Source: Schistocerca nitens
Lineage: Eukaryota; Arthropoda; Insecta; Orthoptera; Acrididae
Assembly: GCF_023898315.1 (NCBI RefSeq)
Contig: NC_064614.1
Span: 1,055,124,432 to 1,055,188,431 of the forward strand
Reading direction: 5' to 3'
DNA: 64,000 nt
This document shows, one piece after another, positions 1 through 10,996 of the stretch. Within the stretch, counting starts at the first letter, position 1. Every line of letters begins with the position of its first letter. A program made the translations under genes and the position numbers. Below the pieces are notes generated by a model. It did not search any database, was not told the origin of the DNA, and saw only the letters and a program-made list of their open reading frames with translations.

Positions 1-84
1 AACGATTGTTAGAAAACAATTTCCAGACAGTGGCTCAACTATGGCTCTGCGATAATCTTTTTTCAGGAGGTGTACTGCAACACT

Positions 85-107
85 CCCCCCCCCCCCCCCC
101 CCCCCCC
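85..107 (+). repeat. C23 homopolymer at the 5' end of RTE copy 1
   Basis: An uninterrupted run of 23 C. It directly precedes sequence matching the 5' untranslated region of the RTE family. The full-length copy at 7543-10843 also starts, in its sense direction, with a C run (14 bases), so the tract probably belongs to the element and not to the insertion site. Confidence 0.8.
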
Positions 108-301
108 TTTCAATGAACTATAGACTTTGCCGCTGGTGGGGAGGCTTGCGTACCTCAGCGATATACACTGCTGGCCACCGTAAATGCAACACCAAGAAAG
201 ACAAGAGGTAGCACAACAAAATTTGTTTTGTAGATAACATGTTGACCAAGTATCAAATGATTACGTTTCCAGACGTCTGTGACATGTGGTTCCTGCCAGA
301 A

Positions 302-1605
302 TCAGTAGCCAGAGTAGCCGCCATTGTTGGAGATCACCGCTGCCACACGTCTCGGCATTGAGTCAAAGAGACGTTGGATGTGTTCCTGGGGTACAGCAGC
401 CCAAGCAGCTTCCACACGTTGCCAAAGATCATCTGGTGTGGCAGCTGGGGAAGTAATCTGGGTCACTCGTTGGGCAACCATGGACCACATGTTTTCTATC
501 GGCGAAAGATCCGGAGAGCGAGCCGGCCAGGGAAGCAATTCAATCTGGTTATTGACGAAGAACCTTTGGACAATGCGTGCCACGTGTGGTCGCGCATTAT
601 CCTGTTGAAATATGGCTGTGGCCGAGACCTGAAGGTAAGGAAGGACAACTGGCTCCAGCACCTCGGATATGTAGCGCCGGCTATTTAAAGTACCGGCAAT
701 GCGTACTAGAGGCGTGCGAGAGTAATATCCAATACCGCCCCATACCATAATACCGGGTGCAAGACCAGTGTGGCGGTGCATAATGCAGCTGTCCAGCATC
801 CTCTCTCCACGGTGTCTCCACACTCGAATCCGACCATCGTGGTGCTGCAGACAGAAGCGTGCCTCGTCAGTAAAGACAACGTCATTCCATTCTGCCGTCC
901 ACATCCGTCTGTCATCACACCATTGGCGACGGAGACGTCTGTGGTTCTGCGTCAATGGTAGACGAAGCAATGGACGTCTTGCGGACAGACCACTCTACTG
1001 TAAACGGCGTCGAATGGTACGCGCAGACACTGGATGATGTAGAATGAAGGCTTTCACGACCGGGTGACATGGCTGTTGATATACTTTCCGGGATGTGAGG
1101 TCGTGTTCCAAGAACTTTTCTGCTCCTTACGTTTCGTCCAGAACTGCGCTGGACTTCCTCAGAGGCGCTGCTCCGGCAAGACTCAGCGGAGCAGCGCCTC
1201 TAAGGAAGTCCAGCGCAGTTCTGGACGAAACGTAAGGAGCAGAAAAGTTCTTGGACCACGACCTCACATCCCGGAAAGTATATCAACAGCCACTGGATGA
1301 TGTGTTACAGACGCAATGTGCTGTGCTATGGTTCGGGATGTCACTGAGCGATCCGTCACTGCCATGCGCACAATTTGCCTATCAGCACGTGCAGTGGTGC
1401 ACCGAGGTGAATGCGATCGACCACGTCGGTCCGTCGTACCCTCCTGCATCCAACGGTCACATATCCGCATTACAGTTGTTTGGTTTCGTCCAACACGACT
1501 AGCGATTTCTCTGTATGATAATCCACAATCTCGGTAAGCCACTATCCTTCCTCTGTCGAACTCGGATACTTGATCAAAAGATGTTCGCTGTTGTCTTCGA
1601 GGCAT
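302..1605 (-). pseudogene. Tc1 transposase (DD34E), interrupted
   Basis: The protein would bind the element's ends and catalyse cut-and-paste transposition. The amino-terminal part (1605 down to about 1304, start chosen at MPRRQQRT) has the helix-turn-helix with FDRGRIVAYRDCGLSYREIA. The carboxy-terminal part (970-302) has the catalytic D in VFTDEARF, D in QQDNARPH and E in SPIENMW, with 34 residues between the second D and the E. The reading frame is broken by the foldback at 1041-1290 and by a TAG codon at 995-997 just downstream of the insertion. The rest is open, which suggests moderate age. It cannot make a functional enzyme as it stands. Confidence 0.92.
1041..1290. mobile_element. Foldback (long inverted repeat) element with 13-bp duplication
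   Basis: Arms at about 1072-1175 and 1181-1290 are nearly perfect reverse complements around a very short centre. About 31 bp at the left (1041-1071) lie outside the symmetry. The target sequence CACTGGATGATGT is repeated exactly at 1028-1040 and 1291-1303. No coding capacity. The 13-bp duplication does not match the 2, 8 or 9-11 bp of the common DNA transposons, so its class is unclear. Confidence 0.85.
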
Positions 1606-2088
1606 AACTGATCGTCTTGTGAAACAACCACAAGGTAAACACACGTGCCGAACGTACTCTCGTCGAAATCGCCAAGCCTTAAATGGCGCTATGAGGTGGC
1701 GCCACAGGCGCGCGTGATGTGCGTCTGCGCTGAAATTCTAATCAGTTGCATATCTCATCGCTGCAAACTCATGGTGTAAATTTCACTTGATTCGGATGCT
1801 TCCTTCAGGGTGTTGCATTTACGGTGGCCAGCAGTGTAGATAGCCGTACCGTAGGTGCAATCACAACAGTGGGGTTTCCGTTGAGAGGAAAGACAATGGT
1901 GTGGTTCCTGAAGAGGGGCAGCAGTCTTTTCAGTAGTTGCAGGGGCAACAGTCTGGATGATTGACTGATCTGACCTTGTAACACTAACCAAAACAGCCTT
2001 GCTGTGCTGGTACTGCGAACGGCTGAAAGCAAGGGGAAACTACAGTCGTAATTTTACCCGACAGCATGCGGCTTTCCTGTATGGTTAA

Positions 2089-5000
2089 ATGATGATGACG
2101 TCCTCTTGGGTAAAATATTCAGGGGGTAAAACAGTCCCCCATTCGGATATCCGGGCGGGGAATACCGAGAAGTACGTCGTTATCAGGAGAAAGAAAACTG
2201 GCGTTCTACGGATAGAAGGGTGGAATGTCAGATCCCTTATTCGGGCAGGTAGGTTAGAAAATTCAAAAAGCGAAATGGATAGATGTAATTTGAATATAGT
2301 GGGAATTAGTTAAGTTCGGTGGCAGGAGCAACACGACTTCTCGTCAGTTGAATATAGGGTTATAAAGACAAAATCAAATAAGGGTAATGCTGGAGTATGT
2401 TTAATAATGAATAAAAAATGTAAGCGCGGATAAGCTACTACGAACAGCGTAGTGAACGCATAATTGTAGCCAAGATAGACACGAAGTCCACGTCTACCAC
2501 AATAGTACAAGTTTATATACCAACTAGCTCCGCAGATGACGAAGAAATTGAAGAAATGTATAATGGGATTAAAGAAATTATTCACATAGTGAAGCCGAGC
2601 GGGGTAGCCGTGACACAGCCTTGACACAGTTGGCGCGCCTCCCCCCGTCGGAGGTTCGAGTCCTCCCTCGCCCGAGGTGTCCTTAGAGTGTGTTGATTTA
2701 AATTAGATTAAGTAGTGTGTAAGGCTAGGAACCGATGACTTCAGCAGTTTGGTTCCATAGAAAATTACCACAAATTTCCAATTTCAGATAGTGAAGGGAG
2801 ACGAATATTTGATAGTCGTGGGGGACTGGAATTCGATAGTAAGAAAAGGAAGAGAAGGAAAAGTGGTAAATGAATACGGAATGGGGGTAAGGAATGAAAG
2901 AGGAATCCGCCTGGTAGAATACTGCCCAGAGCATAACTTAATCATAGCAAACACTTGGTTTAAGAATCATGAAAGAAGGTTGTACACGTTGGAGCGGTGT
3001 GGAAACACTGCAAACTTTCAGATAAATTATATGATGGTAAGACAGACGTGTAGGAACCAAGTTTTAAACTGTAAGACATTTCCAGGGGCAGATGTGGACT
3101 CTGACAACAAACTATTTCTTATGAACTGTAGATTGAAACTGAAGAAATTACAAAAAGGTGGAAATTTAAGGAGGTGACACATGGATAAACTGAAAGAACT
3201 GGAGGTTGTAGAGAGTTTCAGCGAGGGTAATGGAGAACGATTGACAAGAAAGGGGGAAATAAATACAGTAGAAGAAGAATGGGTAGCTTTAAGAGATGAA
3301 ATAGTGAAGGCAGCAGAGGATGAAGTAGGTAAAAAGACGAGGGTTAGTAGAAATCCTTGGGTAACAGAAGAGATATTGAATTTAATTGATGAAAGGAGAA
3401 AATATAAAAATGCAGTAAATGAAGCAGCCAAAAAGAATACAAATGTCTCAAAAATGAGATCGACAGGAACTTCAAAATGGCTAAGCGTGGATGGCTACAG
3501 CACAAATGTAAGGATATAGAGGCATATACCACTAGGGTAAGATAGATACTACCTACAGGAAAATTAAAGAGACCCTTGGAGAAAAGAGAACCACTTATAT
3601 GAATATCAAGAGCTCAGATGGAAAACAGTTCTAAGCAAAGAAGGGGAAAGCAGAGAGGTGGAAGGAGTACATAGAGGATTTACACAAGGGCGATGTACCG
3701 CAGGGCATTATTATGGAAATGGAGGAGGACGTATATCAAGATAAAGTGGGACATCTGGTCGTGAAGAATTTGACAGAGCCTTGAAAGACCTAAGTCGAAA
3801 GAAGTCCCCGGGAGTAGGCAACATTCCATTAGAACTACTGATAGCGTTGTGAGAGCCGGCCCTGACAAAACTCTGCCACCTGGTGTGCAATGAAATACCC
3901 TCAGACATCAAGAAGAATATAATAATACCAATCCCAAGTAAGGCAGGTGTTGACAGGTGTCAAAATTATAGAACTATACGGTTAATAAGTCACGGCTGCA
4001 AAATACTAACAGGAATTCTTTACAGACGAATGGAAAAACTGGTAAAAGCCGACCTCGGGGAAGATCAGTTTGGATTTCGTAGACATGATGGAACACGTGA
4101 AACAATATTGACCCTACGAATTATCTTAGAAGACAGATTATGGAAAGACAAACATTTCTAAAATTTGTAGACTTAGAGAAAGCTTTTGACAATGTTGACT
4201 GGACTACTCTCTTTCAAATTCTGAAGGTGGCAGGGGAAAAATGAAGGGGACGAAAGGCTATTTACAATTTGTACAGTAACCAGATGGCAGTTATAGAGTC
4301 GAGGGGCATGAAAGGGAATCAGTGGTTGGTAACGGAGTGAGACAGGGTTGTAGCCTACTCCAGATGTTATTGAGTCTGTATATTGAGCAAGCAGTAAAGG
4401 AAACAAAAGAAAAATTCGGAATAGGAATTAAAATCCATGGTGAAGGATTAATAACTTGGAGGTTTGCCGAAGGCATTGTAATTCTGTCAGATACGGCAAA
4501 GGACCTGGAAGAGCAGTTGAAAGGAATGGACAGTGTCTTGAAAGGAGGTTATAAGATGAACATCGACAAAAGCAAAACGACGATAATGGAATGTAACCTA
4601 ATAAAGTAATGTGATGCTGAGGCAATTAGATTAGGAAATGAGACGCTTAAAGTAGTAAATGAGTTGCTATTTGGGGAGCAAAATAATTTATGATGGTCGA
4701 AGTACAGAGGATATAAAATGTAGACTGGCAGTGGGAAGGAACGCCTTTTTGAGGAAAAGAAAGTTGTTAACATCGAGTATAGATTTAAGTGTCAGGAAGT
4801 CTTTTCTGGAAGTATTTGTCTGGAATGTAGCCATGTATGGAAGTGAAACATGGACAATAAATAGTTTGGACAAAAAGAGAATAGAAGCTTTTGAAACGTG
4901 GTGCTACAGAAGAATGCTTTAGATTAGATGGGTAGATCACGTAACTAATGAGGAAATACTGAACAGAATTGGAGAGAAGAGGAATCTGTGGCACAACTTG

Positions 5001-5228
5001 ACTAGAAGAAGGGATCGGGTGGTAGGACATGTTCTGAGGCATCAAGGAATCACCAATTTAGTATTGGAGGGCGGCGTGGAGTGTAATAATCGTAGAGGGA
5101 GACCAAGAGATGGATGCACTAAGCAGATTCAGAAGGATGTAGGTTGCAGTAGATACTTAGAGATGAAGAAGCTTGCGCAGGATAGAGCAGCATGGAGAGC
5201 TGCATCAAACCAGTCTCTGGACTGAAGA
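2089..5228 (+). pseudogene. RTE endonuclease/reverse transcriptase, decayed
   Basis: Successive reading frames (2089-2313, 2791-3177, 3181-3519, 3883-4161, 4322-4609, 4659-4922, 4998-5225) follow the intact RTE protein in order: endonuclease (WNVRSL, GDWNS), the linker with NPWVTEEILNLIDERRKYKN, reverse transcriptase, and the carboxy-terminal YGSETWT and GHVLRHQGITNLVLEG segments. Many frameshifts and stops separate them. The catalytic FADD box reads FAEG. The SINE at 2595-2782 lies between the first and second segments. Inactive. Confidence 0.88.
2595..2782 (+). mobile_element. tRNA-derived SINE, family 2 variant
   Basis: The head has a B-box-like GGTTCGAGTCC at about 2652. A body follows with GGAACCGATGACTTCAGCAG at 2728-2747, the start of the core shared with other SINEs here. 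The target duplication is TTCACATAGTGAAG at 2581-2594 against TTCAGATAGTGAAG at 2783-2796, one mismatch. It sits inside the endonuclease region of RTE copy 1. Confidence 0.85.
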
Positions 5229-5310
5229 CCTCAACAACAACAACTACAGGAAGATACGCAGAAAACAAAGTATAGAATGTAGTAAAGACGTCCAGCAGGA
5301 ATTAAATCTG

Positions 5311-5372
5311 TGACGGTGGGTAGAGAATCGGGATACTTTCGACGGTACTATGTTCGAGTCCCAATCTGCTAA
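5311..5372 (+). other. Possible tRNA-derived fragment
   Basis: GGTGGGTAGAGAATCGGGAT followed by TTCGAGTCCC resembles the A and B boxes of a tRNA-like promoter. It lies between the 3' ends of two oppositely oriented RTE copies. No cloverleaf or duplication could be confirmed. Confidence 0.25.
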
Positions 5373-6898
5373 AGGGGATTTGTTTTCCTTGGAGTCATAA
5401 CTTCGGATAGTTTGATGCGACCCGCCCCTCAGGATTCTTTTCTGTGCCAACCTCTTCATCTTAGAATAGCACTTGACACCTATGTCCTTAGTTATTTGCT
5501 GCATGTATTCCAGTTTCTGTCTTTCTCTACAATTTTTGTCGTCTACAGCTTCCTCTAGTACTATGGAAGTTATTCCCTGATGTCTTAACGTATGTCCTAT
5601 CTTCCTCTTCCTTCTTCTTGTCAGTGTTTTTTTCCGTATATTCCTTTCCTCGTCGATTCTCCGGCGAACCACCTCGTTCTCTACCTTATCAGTCTAACTA
5701 ACTTTCAAAAATCTTCTGTAGCGCCACCTCGCAAATGCATCGATTCTCTACTTTTCCTTTTTTTCCACAGTTCATGTTTCACTACCATACAGTGCTGTGC
5801 TCCGGATGTACATTCTCAGAAATTTCTTCCTCAAATTAAGGCTTATGTTTGATACTAGCAGAATCCTCCTGTCCAGGAATAGCCATTTTGCAAATGTTAG
5901 TCTGATTTTTATGTTCTCCATGCTCCGTCCATCATGTGTTATTTTGCTGCCAAGGTGGCAGAATTACGATCACTTATGCTGATGTTAAGTTTCTCTCTCT
6001 TCTTATTTCTGCTGCTTCTCATTACTTTCGTCTTTCTTCGATTTTATCTCGATCTATGTTCTGTATTCAGTAGATTGTTCATTCCATTCACCAAATCATG
6101 TTATTATTTTCCATTTTCACTGAGGCTGGCAATGTCTTCAGCGATTCTTAACACTGATATTCTTTGACTTTCAATTTTATTTCCGCTCTTGAACATTTCT
6201 TTTATATCCATCATTGCTTCTTCGATGTATAGACTGAACAGTAGGAGAGAAAGACCATATCCCTGTCATACACCCTTGTGTCTCTCGAACATATTGTATA
6301 TTACCGATTCTTTCATATAGCTTACTACTATTTTTTTCAGAATTTCGAACCTCTTGCACAATTTGACACTGCCGAATGCTTGTTCCACGTCGACAGATCC
6401 TGTGAATGTGTCTTGATTTTTTCTTGACTCTTTCTTCCATTATTGACTGCAACGGCAGAACTGCCTGTTGGTACCTTTATCTTTCCGAAAGTCACACTGA
6501 TCGAGATCTAATGGATCTTCAGTTTTCTTTTCCATTCATCTGCATATTATTTGCGTCAGCAACTTGGTTCCATTAACTGTTAAGCTGATTGTGTGATAAT
6601 TCTCGTTCTTATCGGCTGCTGTAATATTCGTAATTGTGTGGATTACGTGTTTCCGAAAGTAAGATGGTTTATTGCCAACTCACACATTCTATAAATCAAC
6701 GAGAATAGTCGTTTTGTTGCCCCTTCACCCCATTGTTTTTGAAACTCTGATGGAATGTTATCGATCCCTCCTGCCTTATCCGATGTTAAGTCTTCCAAAG
6801 CTCATTTAAAATCTGATTCTAACATTGGATCACCTATCTTTTGTGTATCGATTCGTTTCTTCTATCACGTCGGAGAACTCTTTCCCCTCAGAGCTCTC

Positions 6899-7089
6899 AA
6901 AAATGGCTCTGAGCACTATGGGACTTAACATCTGAGGTCATCAGTCCCCTAGAACTTAGAACCATTTAAACCCAACTAACCTAACGACATCACACACATC
7001 CATGCCCGAGGCAGGATTCGAATCTGCGACCGTAGCGGTAGCGCGGTTCCAGACTGAAGTGCCTAGAACCTCTCGGCCACTCCGGCCGG
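6899..7089 (-). mobile_element. tRNA-derived SINE, family 1
   Basis: Minus-strand copy with the head ending in GGCCGG, a B box GATTCGAATC in antisense at about 7016, and the family body with its core near 6930. Exact target duplication CTCAGAGCTCTC at 6887-6898 and 7090-7101. Inserted in the old RTE. Confidence 0.92.
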
Positions 7090-7562
7090 CTCAGAGCTCT
7101 CCATCGTAATTTTTCCACCTACCCACTCTCTCCTCTGGATTTGACAGTGGAATTGCCATAGCACTCTTAATGTTATCATCATACTTGCTATTAATTTCAC
7201 CGAAGGTTGTTTTAACTTTCCTATATAATGAGTCAGTTCTTACTGACAATCATTTCTTTTTCAATTTCTTCATATTTATCATGCATCCATTTCACCTTAG
7301 TTTCCCGCACTTTCTACTTATTCCATCCCCTAGTGACTTGTATTTCTGTATTTCTGAATTTTCCTGAAAATTCTTGTACTTCCTTCTTGTATCGATCAAC
7401 TGAATTACTTCTTCTGTTATCCATGGTTTCTTCGCAACTATTTTCGCAACTGCTTGTTTTCCTTTCCAACTTCCGTGATTGCCCTTTTTAGAGGTGTACA
7501 TTCTTCTTCAACTGAATTGCCTGCTGAGGTGTTCCTAATCGCAGTTGTTGTTGTTGTGGTCT

Positions 7563-10526
7563 TCAGTCCTGAGACTGGTTTGATGCAGCTCTCCATGCTA
7601 CTCTATCCTGTGCAAGCTTCTTCATCTCCCAGTACCTACTGCAACCTACATCCTTCTGAATCTGCTTAGTGTATGCATCTCTTGGTCTCCCCCTACGATT
7701 TTTACCCTCCACGCTGCCCTCCAATACTAAATTAGTGATCCCTTGATGCCTCAGAACATGTCCTACCAACCGATCCCTTCTTCTGGTCAAGTTGTGCCAC
7801 AAACTCCTCTTCTCCCCAATCCTATTCAGTACCTCCTCATTAGTTATGTGATCTACCCATCTAATCTTCAGCATTCTTCTGTAGCACCACATTTCGAAAG
7901 CTTCTATTCTCTTCTTGTCCAAACTATTTATCGTCCATGTTTCACTTCCATACATGGCTACACTCCATACAAATACTTCCAGAAAAGACTTCCTGACTCT
8001 TAAATATATACTCGATGTTAACAAATTTCTCTTCTTCAGAAACGCTTTCCTTGCCATTGCCAGTCTACATTTTATATCCTCTCTACTTCGACCATCATCA
8101 GTTATTTTGCTCCCCAAATAGCAAAACTCCTTTACTACTTTAAGTGTCTCATTTCCTAATCTAATACCCTCAACATCACCCGACTTAATTCGACTACATT
8201 CCATTATCCTCGTTTTGCTTTTGTTGATGTTCATCTTATATCCTCCCTTCAAGACACCATCCATTCCGTTCAACTGCTCTTCCAAGTCCTTTGCTGTCTC
8301 TGACAGAATTACAATGTCATCGGCGAACCTCAAAGTTTTTATTTCTTCTCCATGGATTTTAATACCTACTCCGAATTTTTCTTTTGTTTCCTTTACTGCT
8401 TGCTCAATATACAGATTGAATAACATCGGGGAGAGGCTACAACCCTGTCTTACTCCCTTCCCAACCGCTGCTTCCCTTTCACGTCCCTCAACTCTTATAA
8501 CTGCTATCTGCTTTCTGTACAAATTGTAAATAGCCTTTCGCTCCCTGTATTTTACCCCTGCCACCTTTAGAATTTGAAAAAGAGTATTCCAGTCAACATT
8601 GTCAAAAGCTTTCTCTAAGTCTACAAATGCTAGAAATGTAGGTTTGCCTTTCCTTAATCTTTCTTCTAAGATAAGTCGTAAGGTCAGTATTGCCTCACGT
8701 GTTCCAACATTTCTACGGAATCCAAACTGATCTTCCCCGAGGTCTGCTTCTACTAGTTTTTCCATTCGTCTGTAAAGAATTCGTGTTAGTATTTTGCAGC
8801 TGTGGCTTATTAAACTGATTGTTCTGTAATTCTCACATCTGTCAACACCTGCTTTCTTTGGGATTGGAATTATTATATTCTTCTTGAAGTCTGTGGGTAT
8901 TTCGCCTGTTTCATACATCTTGCTCACCAGATGGTAGAGTTTTGTCAGGACTGGCTCTCCCAAGGCCGTCAGTAGTTCCAATGGAATGTTGTCTACTCCG
9001 GGGGCCTTGTTTCGACTCAGGTCTTTCAGTGCTCTGTCAAACTCTTCACGCAGTATCGTATCTCCCATTTCATCTTCATCTACATCCTCTTCCATTTCCA
9101 TAATATTGTCCTCAAGTACATCGCCCTTGTATAGACCCTCTATATACTCCTTCCACCTTTCTGCTTTCCCTTCTTTGCTTAGAACTGGGTTTCCATCTGA
9201 GCTCATGATGTTCATACAAGTGGTTCTCTTATCTCCGAAGGTCTCTTTAATTTTCCTGTAGGCAGTATCTATCTTACCCCTAGTGAGACAAGCCTCTACA
9301 TCCTCACATTTGTCCTCTAGCCATCCCTGCTTAGCCATTTTGCACTTCCTGTCGATCTCATTTTTGAGACGTTTGTATTCCTTTTTGCCTGTTTCATTTA
9401 ATGCATTTTTATATTTTCTCCTTTCATCAATTAAATTCAATATTTCTTCTGTTACCCAAGGATTTCTACTAGCCCTCGTCTTTTTACCTACTTGATCCTC
9501 TGCTGCCTTCACTACTTCATCCCTCAAAGCTACCCATTCTTCTTCTACTGTATTTCTTTCCCCCATTTCTGTCAATTGTTCCCTTATGCTCTCCCTGAAA
9601 CTTTGTACAACCTCTGGTTCTTTCAGTTTATCCAGGTCCCATCTCCTTAAATTCCCACCTTTTTGCAGTTTCTTCAGTTTTAATCTACAGGTCATAACCA
9701 ATAGATTGTGGTCAGAGTCCACATCTGCCCCTGGAAATGTCTTACAATTTAAAACCTGGTTCCTAAATCTCTGTCTTACCATTATATAATCTATCTGATA
9801 CCTTTTAGTATCTCCAGGGTTCTTCCATGTATACAACCTTCTATCATGATTCTTAAACCAAGTGTTAGCAATGATTAAGTTGTGCTCTGTGCAAAATTCT
9901 ACCAGGCGGCTTCCTCTTTCATTTCTTAGCCCCAATCCATATTCACCTACTACGTTTCCTTCTCTCCCTTTTCCTACACTCGAATTCCAGTCGCCCATGA
10001 CTATTAAATTTTCGTCTCCCTTCACTATCTGAATAATTTCATTTATTTCATCATACATTTCTTCAATTTCTTCGTCATCTGCAGAGCTAGTTGGCATATA
10101 AACTTGTACTACTGTAGTAGGTGTGGGCTTCGTATCTATCTTGGCCACAATAATGCGTTCACTAAGCTGTTTGTAGTAGCTTACCCGCGTTCCTATTTTC
10201 CTATTCATTATTAAACCTACTCCTGCATTACCCCTATTTGACTTTGTGTTTATAACCCTGTAGTCACCTGACCAGAAGTCTTGTTCCTCCTGCCACCGAA
10301 CTTCACTAATTCCCACTATATCTAACTTTAACCTATCCATTTCCCTTTTCAAATTTTCTAACCTACCTGCCCGATTAAGGGACCTGACATTCCACGCTCC
10401 GATCCGTAGAACGCCAGTTTTCTTTCTCCTGATAACGACATCCTCTTGAGTAGTCCCCGCCCGGAGATCCGAATGGGGGACTATTTTACCTCCGGAATAT
10501 TTTACCCAAGAGGATGCCATCATCAT
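7563..10526 (-). CDS. RTE LINE endonuclease/reverse transcriptase, intact
   Basis: A single 987-residue protein that would nick DNA and reverse-transcribe the element's RNA at the nick. The AP-type endonuclease occupies about residues 40-280: N46 in WNVRS, E75 in SEVRW, Y143, D179 and N181 in GDWN, D246, and SDH at 271-273. The reverse transcriptase occupies about 500-760: D636 in FVDLEKAFD, GVRQGCSLSP at 691-700, and D736/D737 in FADDIVIL. A basic carboxy-terminal region contains YGSETWT and a GHVLRHQ motif typical of RTE proteins. All catalytic residues are present and there is no stop or frameshift. The start is the first of three Met codons about 317 bp from the 5' end. This is the only reverse transcriptase in the window that could still function. 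Frames on the opposite strand are shadows. Confidence 0.95.
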   Translation of the reverse strand: MMMASSWVKYSGGKIVPHSDLRAGTTQEDVVIRRKKTGVLRIGAWNVRSLNRAGRLENLKREMDRLKLDIVGISEVRWQEEQDFWSGDYRVINTKSNRGNAGVGLIMNRKIGTRVSYYKQLSERIIVAKIDTKPTPTTVVQVYMPTSSADDEEIEEMYDEINEIIQIVKGDENLIVMGDWNSSVGKGREGNVVGEYGLGLRNERGSRLVEFCTEHNLIIANTWFKNHDRRLYTWKNPGDTKRYQIDYIMVRQRFRNQVLNCKTFPGADVDSDHNLLVMTCRLKLKKLQKGGNLRRWDLDKLKEPEVVQSFRESIREQLTEMGERNTVEEEWVALRDEVVKAAEDQVGKKTRASRNPWVTEEILNLIDERRKYKNALNETGKKEYKRLKNEIDRKCKMAKQGWLEDKCEDVEACLTRGKIDTAYRKIKETFGDKRTTCMNIMSSDGNPVLSKEGKAERWKEYIEGLYKGDVLEDNIMEMEEDVDEDEMGDTILREEFDRALKDLSRNKAPGVDNIPLELLTALGEPVLTKLYHLVSKMYETGEIPTDFKKNIIIPIPKKAGVDRCENYRTISLISHSCKILTRILYRRMEKLVEADLGEDQFGFRRNVGTREAILTLRLILEERLRKGKPTFLAFVDLEKAFDNVDWNTLFQILKVAGVKYRERKAIYNLYRKQIAVIRVEGREREAAVGKGVRQGCSLSPMLFNLYIEQAVKETKEKFGVGIKIHGEEIKTLRFADDIVILSETAKDLEEQLNGMDGVLKGGYKMNINKSKTRIMECSRIKSGDVEGIRLGNETLKVVKEFCYLGSKITDDGRSREDIKCRLAMARKAFLKKRNLLTSSIYLRVRKSFLEVFVWSVAMYGSETWTINSLDKKRIEAFEMWCYRRMLKIRWVDHITNEEVLNRIGEKRSLWHNLTRRRDRLVGHVLRHQGITNLVLEGSVEGKNRRGRPRDAYTKQIQKDVGCSRYWEMKKLAQDRVAWRAASNQSQD

Positions 10527-10829
10527 TTAATCATACAGTAAAGCTGCATGCCCTCGGGAAAAATTACGGCCGTAGTTTCCCCTTGCTTTCAGCCGTTCGC
10601 AGTACCAGCACAGCAAGGCCGTTTTGGTTATTGTTACAAGGCCAGATCAGTCAATCATCCAGACTGTTGCCCTTGCAACTACTGAAAAGGCTGCTGCCCC
10701 TCTTCAGGAACCACACGTTTGTCTGGCCTCTCAACAGATACCCCTCCGTTGTGGTTGTACCTACGGTATGGCTATCTGTATCGCTGAGGCACGCAAGCCT
10801 CCCCACCAACAGCAAGGTCCATGGTTCAT

Positions 10830-10843
10830 GGGGGGGGGGGGGG
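10830..10843 (-). repeat. G14 homopolymer (sense C14) at the 5' end of RTE copy 2
   Basis: Fourteen G on the plus strand mark the boundary between the young RTE and resumed older RTE sequence. Counterpart of the C23 at 85-107. Confidence 0.8.
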
Positions 10844-10996
10844 TATCTACAGCCTTAGAGAACTTCAAGTGTATCTATTCATTCCTTAACATTTCCATGT
10901 CTCACTTCATTGCGTATTGATTCTTCCTAACTAGCCTCTTAAACTTTACCTACTCGACATCATTATTAAATTGTGATCTAAGTCTACACCAATGGT

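Larger units (their letters stand above)
166..1836 (-). mobile_element. Tc1 transposon inserted in RTE copy 1
   Basis: Inverted termini beginning CACTGCTGGCCACCGTAAAT are almost identical at both ends and are flanked by TA (164-165 and 1837-1838), the Tc1/mariner target. The transposase reads on the minus strand. Removing this element restores the RTE 5' region. A 250-bp foldback element at 1041-1290 interrupts it, so the order of insertion is RTE, then Tc1, then foldback. Confidence 0.93.
85..5245 (+). mobile_element. RTE-clade LINE, copy 1, near full length but decayed
   Basis: The 5' region (from about 108, resuming at 1839), the coding region and the short 3' end with CAA repeats at about 5232-5243 all match the intact copy at 7543-10843 in the opposite orientation. 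A Tc1 element at 166-1836 splits the 5' untranslated region between two parts that are contiguous in the other copy. A SINE at 2595-2782 splits the endonuclease region. The very short 3' untranslated region ending in a trinucleotide repeat is typical of RTE elements. I could not find a convincing target-site duplication. Confidence 0.9.
7543..10843 (-). mobile_element. RTE-clade LINE, copy 2, full length and intact
   Basis: The 5' end (right side) starts with a C14 tract in the sense direction, followed by about 300 bp of untranslated region, one long reading frame, and a 3' end about 20 bp after the stop with CAA repeats. It is very similar to the truncated copy at 18407-21017, so the family moved recently. 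It sits inside the older RTE of the other subfamily. I see no clear target duplication. Confidence 0.93.

Noticed and set aside
5244-6452. Independent genes at 5244-5672 and 6177-6452 (minus)
   Set aside because: Both are fragments of the old RTE, the second in a shifted frame.
7743-10858. Plus-strand frames over the intact RTE
   Set aside because: Shadows of the minus-strand reverse transcriptase gene: rich in Ser, Phe and Leu, and the same shadows recur at 18603-20355 opposite copy 3.
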